Shown: piece by piece, positions 33,211 through 42,073 of the stretch | Position numbering within the stretch: the first letter of the stretch is position 1 | Layout: every line of letters starts with the position of its first letter | Assembly (NCBI RefSeq): GCF_019091135.1 | Contig: NZ_JAGXJW010000013.1 | Coordinates: 55,317 to 119,316, forward strand | Direction of reading: 5' to 3' | Length of the DNA stretch: 64,000 nt | Origin: Cohnella sp. GbtcB17 | GTDB taxonomy: Bacteria > Bacillota > Bacilli > Paenibacillales > Paenibacillaceae | Program-made: the position numbers and the translations under genes | Notes under the pieces: model-generated | Database searches by the model: none | What the model was told of the DNA's origin: nothing | Seen by the model: the letters and a program-made list of their open reading frames with translations, nothing else

Positions 33211-34332
33211 ATGATAACGCTCATCGTCGTGCTCGCCGTCTTGTTGCTGCTGGCGGCAGCCGTTTACGCCGTGCTTGCCTTGGATCCGGTGTTCGGCGGG
33301 CAGGCTTACCGGGACCGCGGACATCGCCTTCACCGGTCTCCGCAATTCAGGGACGGCAAATTCCGATACCCGCTGCCGACCGCGATGGTGACGTCCGCGG
33401 CGGACTACCTGTCCATGCTCCGCGATTTCGCGAAGCGGCGGCCGAACGCGCGTCCCGCGCCCGGCCGTCTCCCCGTCGTGAAGCTCGACACGGCCGCGAT
33501 CGGCCGCCCCGGTCCGCTCCGCGTCACCTGGTTCGGCCATTCCGCTGCTCTGCTCGAGCTCGGCGGCCGCACGATTCTCCTCGATCCGATGCTGGGGCGC
33601 GCGCCGTCGCCGTTTCCCCGATTTGGCGGCAAACGCTATGCCGATACGATGCCCTTCGAGATCGAGGCGCTCCCGCCGATCGACGCGGTCGTCTTTTCGC
33701 ACGACCACTACGACCACCTGGACTACGGCACCATACGCAAGCTGCATGCCAAGGTCGGCCGCTTCTTCGTGCCGCTCGGCGTAGGCGCGCATCTGCGCAG
33801 GTGGGGCGTGGACGAAAGCCGCATCGAGGAACATGATTGGCACGAGACGTTCGAATGGGAAGGGCTGCGGCTGTCGTGCTTGCCTGCGCGGCATTTCTCC
33901 GGCAGGGGATTGACTGGGCGGGACGCGACGCTGTGGTGCTCCTGGGCGATCGAAGGCGGCGGGCAAAAGGTGTTCTTCAGCGGCGACAGCGGCTACGGTC
34001 CGCACTTCGCGGACATCGGCGAACGGTTCGGTCCGTTCGATCTCGCGCTGATGGAATGCGGGCAGTACGATCCGCGCTGGGCGGCCATCCATATGTCGCC
34101 GGAGGAGACCGTTCAGGCCCATATCGACGTAAAAGGAGGAACGCTGATGCCGATTCACTGGGGCGCGTTCACGCTTGCGATGCACGACTGGAACGATCCG
34201 GTTCGCAGGGCATCGGCCGAGGCGGTCCGCAGAGGCGTTCGAATGATCTCACCGCGTATCGGGGAGACCGTCGAGATCGGCGGCGAGCTGGGCGGCGCGA
34301 ACGCCGACGCAGCCGCGGAATGGTGGAGGTGA
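33211..34332 (+). CDS. membrane-anchored MBL fold protein (NAPE-PLD-like)
   Basis: A 373-residue protein with one N-terminal hydrophobic helix (about 2-24) anchoring an MBL domain. Metal motif H164-D-H166-Y-D168-H169 in FSHDHYDHLD, a histidine in CLPARHFSGRG, VFFSGDSGYG for the bridging aspartate, and PIHWGAF for the last histidine. The RxxWFGHSAALLELGGRTILLDPML opening and the ARHFSGRG motif match NAPE-hydrolysing phospholipase D-like/UlaG-like proteins, suggesting a phospholipid or lactone substrate. Start has AGAAGG about 10 bases upstream. The EamA gene begins 10 bp after its stop. Confidence 0.87.
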   Translation: MITLIVVLAVLLLLAAAVYAVLALDPVFGGQAYRDRGHRLHRSPQFRDGKFRYPLPTAMVTSAADYLSMLRDFAKRRPNARPAPGRLPVVKLDTAAIGRPGPLRVTWFGHSAALLELGGRTILLDPMLGRAPSPFPRFGGKRYADTMPFEIEALPPIDAVVFSHDHYDHLDYGTIRKLHAKVGRFFVPLGVGAHLRRWGVDESRIEEHDWHETFEWEGLRLSCLPARHFSGRGLTGRDATLWCSWAIEGGGQKVFFSGDSGYGPHFADIGERFGPFDLALMECGQYDPRWAAIHMSPEETVQAHIDVKGGTLMPIHWGAFTLAMHDWNDPVRRASAEAVRRGVRMISPRIGETVEIGGELGGANADAAAEWWR

Positions 34333-34341
34333 CAGCGGCCG

Positions 34342-35244
34342 ATGCCCAAGGTTGTTTATGCCGCGCTAATCCTGCTCAGTCTCATCTGGGGCGGCTCGTT
34401 CTACTTTGTTAAAGTGCTGGTGGAGGACTTCGGATCGTGGGGCGTCTCCTTCCTGCGGTCGGCGTTCGGGCTCGTCGCCGTGACGGCGATCATGCTGTCG
34501 ATGCGCAAACCGTTCGGGCTGGGCGGCGTCCGATGGCCCGCGATGGCCTTCGTCGCGATCGTGAACACGGCCTTGCCCTGGTTCCTCATCGCGCATAGCG
34601 AGACGCGGCTCGACAGCGGCGTCGCCTCGATCCTGAACGCCACGACGCCGATCTGGACGATCGTCATCGGCGTGGCTGCTTTCCGCGCATCCTCGAACCG
34701 GTACCAGTGGCTGGGCATTGCGGTCGCCTTCCTGGGCGTCGCGCTGCTGCTCGGCGTCACGCCGTCCGCCGTCTCGTCGATCGACGCCGCCGGTCTGCTG
34801 CTCATGCTGTCCGCCACGCTGTGCTACGGGCTCGGCTCGCAGCTGTCCAAGCGGGTGCTGACCGGTTATTCCATGTACCAGCTGACCTTCGGCACGCTGC
34901 TGTGCAGCACGGTCGCGAGCGGTATCATGGCGCTCGTCGCCGAGCCCTTCCCGATCGAGCGGCTCACGGACGGCACGAACCTGCTGATGCTGCTGGGACT
35001 CGGCGTCTTCGGTTCCGGCGTCGGCTACATCCTGTTCTACTACATCATCCTGGCCGCGAGCGCCGAATTCGCCACGATGGTCACTTACCTCGTGCCCTGC
35101 ACGGCGCTCGTCTGGGCGTACACGCTGCTCGGCGAGCATATCGGCTGGAACATGCTCGCGGGGCTCGTCGTCATCCTCGGCGGCGTGTACCTGGCGGGGC
35201 GGAAGCGGCAAGCGTTGCCCGCGCAGCCCGCCGCGAAGGCCTAA
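34342..35244 (+). CDS. EamA/DMT family transporter
   Basis: A 300-residue drug/metabolite exporter with ten predicted helices in two EamA repeats (repeat 1 starts LILLSLIWGGSFYFVKVL, repeat 2 about GLLLMLSATLCYGLGSQLSKRV, ending LLGEHIGWNMLAGLVVILGGVYL). Transport of amino acids or other metabolites is usual; substrate unknown. ATG 34342 has GGAGGTG nine bases upstream, overlapping the preceding gene's stop, so the two are co-transcribed. Confidence 0.9.
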   Translation: MPKVVYAALILLSLIWGGSFYFVKVLVEDFGSWGVSFLRSAFGLVAVTAIMLSMRKPFGLGGVRWPAMAFVAIVNTALPWFLIAHSETRLDSGVASILNATTPIWTIVIGVAAFRASSNRYQWLGIAVAFLGVALLLGVTPSAVSSIDAAGLLLMLSATLCYGLGSQLSKRVLTGYSMYQLTFGTLLCSTVASGIMALVAEPFPIERLTDGTNLLMLLGLGVFGSGVGYILFYYIILAASAEFATMVTYLVPCTALVWAYTLLGEHIGWNMLAGLVVILGGVYLAGRKRQALPAQPAAKA

Positions 35245-35258
35245 AACGAACACAAAAC

Positions 35259-35298
35259 GGAGCGGCCCCGCCAGTCATTGACTGGGCGGGGCCGCTCC
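35259..35298 (-). terminator. intrinsic terminator between convergent operons
   Basis: A very stable hairpin (CGGAGCGGCCCCGCC pairing with GGCGGGGCCGCTCCG, extended by AGT/ACT). The minus strand continues GTTTTGTG, so it chiefly serves the leftward ABC operon; the rightward U-tract is poor. Confidence 0.75.
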
Positions 35299-35313
35299 GC
35301 TTATGAACATCGA

Positions 35314-36195
35314 TCAGGCTCCCTCGTCCGGCGGAGATAAAATAATCCTGTCTTCGTTAAGCTCCAGCTTGACCTTGTTCGTATCCTTAATGCCGATCGC
35401 CTGCAAATAGTCCGCGGGCACCTGCAGCCGTCCGGCCTTATCCAGGATCGCGTACTCGACATGCGACTCTTCCTGCGCGCCGCCCGCTTCGAGCTCTCTC
35501 AGCTCCTCGTCGTACGACTTGCGCCGCAGCATCTCCGAGCTGATCTTGCCGTCCCGGATCGCGACGACGCGGTCGACCTTCTTCGCGAGCAGCGGATCGT
35601 GCGTGACGATGACGATCGTCAGGTTCAGCTGCCGGTTGAGGTCGCGGAACAGATCGAGGATCTGCTCGGCCATGCGGGAGTCGACCGAGCCGGTCGGCTC
35701 GTCGGCCAACAGCAACCGCGGCTGATTGGCGAGCGCGATGGCGATGGCAACGCGCTGCTGCTCGCCGCCGGACAGCTGATGCAGCTTGTTGCGCGCCCGA
35801 TGGCGGAGTCCGACCGCCTCCAGCAGCTCCAGCGCGCGCAGCCGCTTGCGCCGGCCGGACAGAAGGATCGGGAGCTCTACGTTTTCCAGCGCGGTCAAGT
35901 AGGGAATGAGGTTGCGGGCGTTGTTCTGCCAGACGAACCCCACGCTCTCGCGCTTGTAGCGGACGAGCTCCGCTTCCTTCATCTTCAGCATGTCCTTGCC
36001 GTCCACAGTGAGCGAGCCCGCCGTCGGGCGATCCAGCCCGCCCAGCATGTTCAGCAGCGTGGACTTGCCGCTGCCGCTGTTGCCGATGATCGCCATCAGC
36101 TCCCCGCTCTCTACCGACAGGTCGAGCCCTTGCAAGGCGAATACCTCGAGATTCGACGCTTTGTAGATTTTCACCAAGCCGTCGCATTGGATCAT
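35314..36195 (-). CDS. ABC transporter ATPase (LolD/MacB type) with C-terminal AbrB-like domain
   Basis: A 293-residue ATPase: Walker A GNSGSGKST (38-46), signature LSGGEQQRVAIA, Walker B RLLLADEPTGSVD, and switch histidine in VIVTHD. This part ends near 230. The last 48 residues (246-293) read like an AbrB/SpoVT swapped-hairpin domain: ILDKAGRLQVPADYLQAIGI, then VKLELNEDRIILSPP, compared with AbrB's LGRVVIPIELRRTLGI. AbrB modules usually bind DNA. ATG 36195 follows GGAGG and overlaps the FtsX-type permease's stop region. It is the second ATPase of this operon. Confidence 0.87.
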   Translation of the reverse strand: MIQCDGLVKIYKASNLEVFALQGLDLSVESGELMAIIGNSGSGKSTLLNMLGGLDRPTAGSLTVDGKDMLKMKEAELVRYKRESVGFVWQNNARNLIPYLTALENVELPILLSGRRKRLRALELLEAVGLRHRARNKLHQLSGGEQQRVAIAIALANQPRLLLADEPTGSVDSRMAEQILDLFRDLNRQLNLTIVIVTHDPLLAKKVDRVVAIRDGKISSEMLRRKSYDEELRELEAGGAQEESHVEYAILDKAGRLQVPADYLQAIGIKDTNKVKLELNEDRIILSPPDEGA

Positions 36196-36198
36196 CGG

Positions 36199-39102
36199 TT
36201 AATCCTCCCCCAGCTTGAGCGCTTGATGGATGCGGATGCGCGTCAGCATGAACCCGAGTATGCCGAGCCCGAACGCCAGCATGAAGAACACCGTTGAATA
36301 GAGCCTGATATAATCGAGCCGCGCGAAGATGACCTCGAAGGGCGGTACCAGCGTGTTCGGATTGAACGCGATCTGGAAATGAGGCACGTACAGGCGCGCG
36401 GCCAGATTGCCGACGACGACGCCGATCAAGACGGCGACGCCCGACGTCAGCAGCTGCTCCACGGCCAGCATGCCGGCCATCTGCCGGACGGACAGGCCAA
36501 GCGCGCGCATGACGCCGTTCTGCAGCGCGCGGCTGCGGAGCGACAGCACCCAATAGAGCATGAAGCCGACGAAGCTGACGAGGATCGATAGGATGAAGCC
36601 CAGCGTCAGGATGCCGTTCAGCGCGAGCAGGAACGGATCGTTTTTCGCTTCGATCAGCTCCGTCTGCGCGTTGCGCACGGAGGTGACCGCAATCGGACTG
36701 TCCTCCAGCGCCTGGTACAAGTCGGAGGTCTTAAAGCCGGGCTTCATCTTCAGCCACACCTCGTAAGGCTCGAGTCCGAGCTGGAACTGGATACGGGACA
36801 AGTGGCCGACGATGAGCATCGGCGCGTTCGCCTGCGCGGCTTCTTCGCCGGCGGTCACCGACCCGGCAGGCGGCAGCGGATTAAACGTCGGGAAATAATC
36901 GACCGTGCCGTATACGGTGAACGGCCGCTGCTGGACGTTGTCCCAGCCGATCCATATCGTATCGCCGGGCTTCACCTTCATCTGATTGGCGAGCGAGGTC
37001 GAGACGAGCACCGCCTTCGAATCGCCGGCGATCAGGTTGAGATATTCGTAAAAAGGATGCGCGAGCAGGCTGTTCTTGAACCAGGCGGCGCGGCCGAAGT
37101 CGTCGGTGTCGACGCCGATGAGCGTCGCTTTGCCCGAACTGCTCGAAGCCTCGCCGTCGCTCGCGGCGCTGAAGCCGACCGATTTGCGGAACACTTTGGC
37201 CGCTTGCTCCACGCCCGGCAGCTTCGTGTAGGGATCGAAGGACGGCTCGAGATAGTGTACGACGCTTGATCCCATCGTCGCCGGCGCTTGCTCGGATGCC
37301 GGGCTGCCGGGCGCGGGTGGCGGGGGCTTGTCGTTCGGCCACTGAGACGTAACGACGATGTCCGAACCGGCCGAGTAGCGGATGCGGTCCGCCGTATTTT
37401 CATTGATCGTGCGGGCGGCGCTCGCACCGAACAAGCCCGTGGCGATCGTCAGGATGAGGAACACCATCAGAAATTGATATTGGCTGTTCGAGCGGCCGAC
37501 CTGGATGAGCGTGTAGTAGACGGACGGGCTCCACCATTTGCGGCCGGCGATATAAATAAGCCTTAATAGATAAGGGTACAGCCGAAGCAGCAGGAGACCG
37601 CCGCCGAGAATGAACAAGGCCGGCACGATGAATTGGAGCGGATCGATGCGCAGGTCGTCCGTGCCCAGTCCCAGGCGCTGAAGATCCTGCAGCCTTGAAC
37701 GGAAGGTATACAATCCGTAGATGGCCAGCGCCAGCGCGATCAAATCCAGGCAAAGCTTGTGCCAGAGCGGCGTCTTGCCTTGGCGGGCCAGCTGCTGCTT
37801 GTGGCCCACGATGTTCGCCCGCGTCGCCAATCCGACGGCTATCATCAGCATGAGGAAGGAGACGGCGGCCGCGTACGCGCCGTACCGGTATGCTTCGGCC
37901 GTCAGGCGGACGGGCAGGCTGGCACGCTGCACGAAGGATAGAAATCCGCTGGAGGCGCCGAGCACCTTCGTGAGCAGCAAGCCGATCGGCGGTCCCGCGG
38001 CGAGCGCCAGTCCGCTCAGCAGCAGGCCTTCAACGGCGAAGGAGAGCAGAATCTGCCAGCGGGACGCGCCCCGGCTGCGGAGCACCGCGATCTCGTTTTT
38101 CTGCCGTCCGGCGATCAGATTGGACACCATGAACATATAGAAGCCGAGCATGATCAACACGGGCATGTTCAGCGACCATACCAGCTTCTGAACCTGCTTC
38201 GCGCGCTCCTTGTAACGCTCGATCGTCTTCTCCGCGGGGAAGCTGAACTCGTTGCGGAATAGCGCCACCCTGCTGTTGGCCGTCGCCTGAATCTGCTTGG
38301 CTGCGGCTTGGAACCGCCCGATGCCGGACACTTCCAGCTTGGCGTAGTCCAGCGCGACATACCAGCCCGCCGTAAATACCGGGACGACGCCCGCCTGCAC
38401 GAATTCGCGGTCGAACAGCCGCTCGTCGACGATAAAGGACTGCGAGAGCGATGCGAACGAAGGATCGCGATAGTACGGATCGTCCTCGCGCAGCGGTTCG
38501 ATGATGCCGACGGGCTTGATCAGAATGTTGCGGTTCAGCTTGGCGTCGTCGACTTCGAGCACGACGCCGAGCACGCTTCTGAAGTTGTTAAGCGCAGCCT
38601 CGGTCACGAGCGCTTCGTAGATCCCGTCTTTTGCTTCCGATGAAGGCAAGACGCCGTCCTTTAAGCGAATATGCTGCTGAAGTCCCTCCAGACTCGTGAA
38701 CCGGCCGCTGCGTCTCGCGTTTTTGCGTTCTTTTTCGGGGAGTCCCTGGCGGTAGACGTTAAATCCTTCCGTATTCGATTCCCTAACGATATCGACGACC
38801 GGCAGGCCGAAGGCGGGAGCGCCTTCCTTTTTCACGTAGGCATCGAGATCGGCTATGATCTGGCCTCGCTGCGCGGTCGTCTGCGAATCGAACGAGACGC
38901 GCGACCAGACGGCCCCCGAATAGACGCCGGATTTTTGCTGCGCGGTCTGCAGGTCCTTGACCAGCATTCGCGAGAGCGTCGCTTCCTTGTAGATCGGCAT
39001 GCTGCTGACCAGCGCTACGGAGATGAGAATGCCGAGGAAAAGGCTGATCACCAGCCATAGGTTCTGCGCCATCTTGCGCAATATCATGACCAACAAAGCC
39101 AT
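36199..39102 (-). CDS. ABC transporter permease, FtsX-like (MacB-type)
   Basis: A 967-residue membrane protein. TM1 lies at about 15-35, followed by a ~260-residue extracellular domain. A central helical block (about 300-470 and nearby) includes MVSNLIAGRQKNEIAVLRSRGASRWQI, the FtsX-motif region. A second extracellular domain follows, then three C-terminal helices with another FtsX motif, LRSRALQNGVMRALGLSVRQM. It is much longer than E. coli MacB's membrane part and holds two FtsX units in one chain, as in large Gram-positive lipoprotein- or peptide-handling permeases. ATG 39102 has GGGAGG eight bases upstream. It lies 26 bp after the adaptor gene. Confidence 0.9.
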   Translation of the reverse strand: MALLVMILRKMAQNLWLVISLFLGILISVALVSSMPIYKEATLSRMLVKDLQTAQQKSGVYSGAVWSRVSFDSQTTAQRGQIIADLDAYVKKEGAPAFGLPVVDIVRESNTEGFNVYRQGLPEKERKNARRSGRFTSLEGLQQHIRLKDGVLPSSEAKDGIYEALVTEAALNNFRSVLGVVLEVDDAKLNRNILIKPVGIIEPLREDDPYYRDPSFASLSQSFIVDERLFDREFVQAGVVPVFTAGWYVALDYAKLEVSGIGRFQAAAKQIQATANSRVALFRNEFSFPAEKTIERYKERAKQVQKLVWSLNMPVLIMLGFYMFMVSNLIAGRQKNEIAVLRSRGASRWQILLSFAVEGLLLSGLALAAGPPIGLLLTKVLGASSGFLSFVQRASLPVRLTAEAYRYGAYAAAVSFLMLMIAVGLATRANIVGHKQQLARQGKTPLWHKLCLDLIALALAIYGLYTFRSRLQDLQRLGLGTDDLRIDPLQFIVPALFILGGGLLLLRLYPYLLRLIYIAGRKWWSPSVYYTLIQVGRSNSQYQFLMVFLILTIATGLFGASAARTINENTADRIRYSAGSDIVVTSQWPNDKPPPPAPGSPASEQAPATMGSSVVHYLEPSFDPYTKLPGVEQAAKVFRKSVGFSAASDGEASSSSGKATLIGVDTDDFGRAAWFKNSLLAHPFYEYLNLIAGDSKAVLVSTSLANQMKVKPGDTIWIGWDNVQQRPFTVYGTVDYFPTFNPLPPAGSVTAGEEAAQANAPMLIVGHLSRIQFQLGLEPYEVWLKMKPGFKTSDLYQALEDSPIAVTSVRNAQTELIEAKNDPFLLALNGILTLGFILSILVSFVGFMLYWVLSLRSRALQNGVMRALGLSVRQMAGMLAVEQLLTSGVAVLIGVVVGNLAARLYVPHFQIAFNPNTLVPPFEVIFARLDYIRLYSTVFFMLAFGLGILGFMLTRIRIHQALKLGED

Positions 39103-39128
39103 GGTGCGGTCCTCCCGGTGCCCGATTT

Positions 39129-40196
39129 CTACTGCAATACAATGCTGTCGCCTTCGGACAGACCGGTGACGATCTCGACTTCCGTTGGAGCGGAGATGCC
39201 GGGCTCGACGTCAACCTCCCGAAGTTTCCCGTCTTGGAGCACGCGCACATAGTTTCTGCCCATGCTGGTGCGCAGTCCGCTGCGGGGGATTTTGATGACG
39301 TCGTCTTTGTGCTGGAGGATGATCCGGATGTTGACGCTTTGGCCGAGTTCGGCGCCTTCGGGCATTTTGGGAACGGTAAAATACAAGGTCGACGCATATT
39401 TCTCGGCCAGCTGCTTGTTCAGGGTTTGCGGTGCGCTCGCGGGGGTCTGCGACACCTTCGCCTCGAACTTGATCTCCTTGTTGTCCGCGCCGTTAAAAGT
39501 CACTTCGGCTTTGAAGCCGATCTCGGCTTTGCCGGCTTGTTCGGCGGTGGCCCCCGTCGTCACGAGCTGCATTTTCGTCAGATTCGCGACCTTCACGATC
39601 GTTTGATAGGCATCCACATAATCGCCGGGCTGCAGATCCTCCACGAAGACGACCTGGCCGTCGATCTTCGAATACAGCAGCTTGCTGCCCAGCTGCTCGC
39701 GCAGGCGGTCGTATTTCATCTGCTCGATATCTCTTTGCAGCGTCGCCACGCGAAGCGCGGACTGGCTGTCCTCGTCCTTCTTGTTCCCGTATTGCTTGTC
39801 TATCGACTTTAGTTCCGCCTTGGCCCGCAAGAGCGCGATTTCCTGCTCCTTCACGCGCAGGTCGAGGTCGTCCAGCACGAGCTCGGCGAGCAGGTCGCCC
39901 TTTTTGACCATTTGACCGGACGTGACGTCGATCTTGGAGATGCGCCCGCCCGTACCGGTGAATTGCGCGACGTCGGAGATCAGGGATTCGAACGTTCCGC
40001 CCAGCTGAAGCGCGTTATCGATCGGCCCCTTGACCGCTTTGACCGTCTGGTAGTTTTCGGCGGCCGGCTTGACCAGCGGCGGGGCGAGCGCCTCCTCTTC
40101 CCGGGGGAGCAGCGAGCAGCCCGCCAGCGAACCGCCGAGCACCAGGGCCATTCCCGCCGCGGCAAAGCGTCTATACCTGTGAGACAATTTGACCAT
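39129..40196 (-). CDS. MacA/HlyD-like efflux adaptor lipoprotein
   Basis: A 355-residue lipoprotein (LAGC, Cys27) forming the extracytoplasmic adaptor of the ABC exporter. Barrel-sandwich (lipoyl-like) halves at GGRISKIDVTSGQMVKKGDLLAEL and LYSKIDGQVVFVEDLQPGDYV flank a coiled-coil hairpin (about 110-165, RVKEQEIALLRAKAELKSI). A beta-barrel domain follows. The start is ambiguous: GGAGG abuts ATG 40196, whereas TTG 40187 lies 8 bases after it; the shorter version loses three residues only. It overlaps the upstream ATPase gene by 26 bp. Confidence 0.9.
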   Translation of the reverse strand: MVKLSHRYRRFAAAGMALVLGGSLAGCSLLPREEEALAPPLVKPAAENYQTVKAVKGPIDNALQLGGTFESLISDVAQFTGTGGRISKIDVTSGQMVKKGDLLAELVLDDLDLRVKEQEIALLRAKAELKSIDKQYGNKKDEDSQSALRVATLQRDIEQMKYDRLREQLGSKLLYSKIDGQVVFVEDLQPGDYVDAYQTIVKVANLTKMQLVTTGATAEQAGKAEIGFKAEVTFNGADNKEIKFEAKVSQTPASAPQTLNKQLAEKYASTLYFTVPKMPEGAELGQSVNIRIILQHKDDVIKIPRSGLRTSMGRNYVRVLQDGKLREVDVEPGISAPTEVEIVTGLSEGDSIVLQ

Positions 40197-40878
40197 CCTC
40201 CAGTTCGTAAATGCGGTCGACGATCTCCATGATCGCCGGGTCGTGCGTCGTCATCACGATCGACAGGCCCTTTTGCTCGACGAGATCCCTGAACAGCTTG
40301 ATGATATGCAGGCCGGTCTTCGAATCGAGCTCGGCCGTCGGCTCGTCCGCCAGCAGCAGGCGCGGCTTGTGGGCGATTGCCCGCGCGATCGCCGTACGCT
40401 GCTGCTCCCCGCCCGAGAGCTCGAAGGGACGGTGATGCATTCTCGGCTTCAGGCCGACCTGCTCGAGCGCTTGAACGGCCGCTTCCTGCCGGTTCTCCTT
40501 GGCCCCGGCGCTGATCCGGAGCACGAACTCTACGTTCTCGTAGGCGGACATGAGCGGGAACAAGGCGAACGATTGGAAAATAAGTCCGATCTCTTTGCGG
40601 CGCAACCTATCCCGCTCGCCGTCGCTCATCGCCGTGACGTCCCGGCCGGCGAATTCGATCTTGCCCTCGGTCGGCCGGTCCAGCGCGCCTAGCAAGTTGA
40701 TCAGCGTCGTCTTGCCGGAGCCCGAACGGCCCTTAAGCACGACAAGCTTGCCGGCAGGGATCGCGAGATCGATCCCCTTCAATACCTCAACTGTCCCTTG
40801 TCCGTTGTTGAAGGCACGCCTCAATCCGGAAACGCTTACAATGATTGATGGATCCGTTGGCTGCAAGGAACGCTCCAC
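40171..40878 (-). CDS. ABC transporter ATPase (LolD/MacB type)
   Basis: A 235-residue ATPase with Walker A GRSGSGKTT, Q-loop LIFQSFALFP, signature LSGGEQQRTAIARAIAHKP, Walker B RLLLADEPTAELDS and switch HDP. This is the canonical MacB/LolD subgroup with no extra domain. The annotated start is GTG 40878 with AAAGG very close; TTG 40866, six bases after GGAG, is an alternative removing four residues. First gene of the operon ATPase-adaptor-permease-ATPase(AbrB). Substrate unknown. Confidence 0.9.
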   Translation of the reverse strand: MERSLQPTDPSIIVSVSGLRRAFNNGQGTVEVLKGIDLAIPAGKLVVLKGRSGSGKTTLINLLGALDRPTEGKIEFAGRDVTAMSDGERDRLRRKEIGLIFQSFALFPLMSAYENVEFVLRISAGAKENRQEAAVQALEQVGLKPRMHHRPFELSGGEQQRTAIARAIAHKPRLLLADEPTAELDSKTGLHIIKLFRDLVEQKGLSIVMTTHDPAIMEIVDRIYELEDGQIVSQV

Positions 40879-40913
40879 ACCTTTCCATTAATAAAACCGT
40901 TATGCATGGAAAG

Positions 40914-40919
40914 ATTATA
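40914..40919 (-). promoter_or_regulatory. -10 element of the MacAB-like operon
   Basis: Perfect TATAAT on the minus strand, 36 bases before the first ATPase's GTG. No good -35 lies at 17 bp (TGGTGA). Promoter strength may depend on a regulator. Confidence 0.45.
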
Positions 40920-41016
40920 CATCCCTGGGCGGTCGATCACCATAATCGATCTTCCGCTTGTGAGGTGTTTTTTTATGTTTAGGAGGGAGAAGCGCAAAAA
41001 CCTAACGTTTTTTGAC

Positions 41017-41038
41017 TATGGTCTTTTGTTTATGGTCT
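41017..41038 (+). promoter_or_regulatory. direct repeat TATGGTCT upstream of sugar-import operon
   Basis: TATGGTCT at 41017-41024 and again at 41031-41038, 14 bp apart, just after a TTGACT hexamer (41012-41017). Spaced direct repeats are typical targets of AraC-type response regulators. A related TATGGTT dyad lies before the kinase gene of this locus at 44714. Confidence 0.35.
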
Positions 41039-41083
41039 AGGAAGCGCACGGCCGATTTTTTAAAATTACAACTAACCGGCAAA

Positions 41084-41097
41084 TGAAAGCGTTTTAC
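41084..41097 (+). promoter_or_regulatory. candidate cre (CcpA) site
   Basis: TGAAAGCGTTTTAC matches TGNAANCGNTNNCA at all but the last two positions (AC instead of CA). It lies right before the ribosome site of the first permease gene, a place where CcpA binding would block expression. Confidence 0.45.
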
Positions 41098-41114
41098 AGG
41101 AAGGGGAGATGTTC

Positions 41115-42059
41115 ATGGATGCAAGGGTCGCACGCAAGAGGAAGCGAACGCGCTGGCGCAAGCATGACACCGAGCTGACGCTGCTCGCGCTCCCGACCAC
41201 GATCTGGTACATTCTGTTCTGCTTTTTGCCGATGTTCGGCGTCATTATCGCGTTCAAAAACTTCAAGATCCACGGGAACTTCATCAACAATGTGTTCAAC
41301 AGCGATTGGGTCGGCTTCAAAAACTTCGAATTTCTGTTCAAATCGAACGACGCCTGGATCGTCGTCCGCAATACAATCGGTTACAACATCGTCTTTATTA
41401 TCCTCGGCATCGCGGTCCCCGTCGCGCTCGCGCTGATGGTCGGACAGCTGCACAGCCGCAAGGCGGCCAAGGTGTACCAGACGATGATGTTCCTGCCTTA
41501 CTTCCTCTCCTGGGTCGTCGTATCCGCCGTCGTCTGGGCGTTCCTGAGCTACGACAAGGGCATCTTCAACCAATTGTTGTCCGATGTGGGCCGGGACCCT
41601 AAAAACTGGTATATGGAAGCTTCCTACTGGCCCTACTTTCTCGTGTTCATGAATATGTGGAAAGGTCTCGGATACGGGATGGTCATCTATCTGGCGACGA
41701 TCACGAGCATGGATTCGACCTATTACGAGGCGGCTGTCATCGACGGTGCGACCAAGTGGCAGCAGACCCGGTATATTACGCTCCCCTTGATGAAATTCGT
41801 CATTGTGCTGATGTTCATCCTCGCGGTCGGCCACATTTTCTCCACGGACTTCGGCCTGTTCTTTCAGGTGCCGCGGGATTCCAACTCTCTGTATAACGTG
41901 ACCACGACGGTAGACGTGCTCGTGTTTAAGCAGCTCAAGACCGCGACGGTCGGCATGGCTTCCGCTTCGTCGTTCCTGCAATCTGTGCTCGGCTGCGCGA
42001 TGATACTCACCGCGAACTGGGTCGTCCGCAGAGTCGATCCGGACAGCGCGATGATCTAG
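41115..42059 (+). CDS. ABC transporter permease (LplB-like)
   Basis: A 314-residue CUT1 permease with a highly basic N-terminal tail, then LPTTIWYILFCFLPMFGVIIAF. EAA loop: TYYEAAVIDGATKWQQTRYITLPLM. Ends in WVVRRVDPDSAMI. ATG 41115 is preferred over ATG 41109 because GGGGAG touches the earlier codon but lies 6 bases from the later one. First gene of the operon LplB-LplC-binding protein, under a candidate cre site. No ATPase gene nearby. Confidence 0.92.
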   Translation: MDARVARKRKRTRWRKHDTELTLLALPTTIWYILFCFLPMFGVIIAFKNFKIHGNFINNVFNSDWVGFKNFEFLFKSNDAWIVVRNTIGYNIVFIILGIAVPVALALMVGQLHSRKAAKVYQTMMFLPYFLSWVVVSAVVWAFLSYDKGIFNQLLSDVGRDPKNWYMEASYWPYFLVFMNMWKGLGYGMVIYLATITSMDSTYYEAAVIDGATKWQQTRYITLPLMKFVIVLMFILAVGHIFSTDFGLFFQVPRDSNSLYNVTTTVDVLVFKQLKTATVGMASASSFLQSVLGCAMILTANWVVRRVDPDSAMI

Positions 42060-42073
42060 AGAGGAGGCTGCCT

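Noticed and set aside
40827..40841. cre-like motif inside the first MacAB-operon ATPase gene
   Set aside because: Good match (TTGTAAGCGTTTCC on the minus strand), but it falls in codons for I-V-S-V-S with no sugar context; chance is likely although intragenic cre sites exist.
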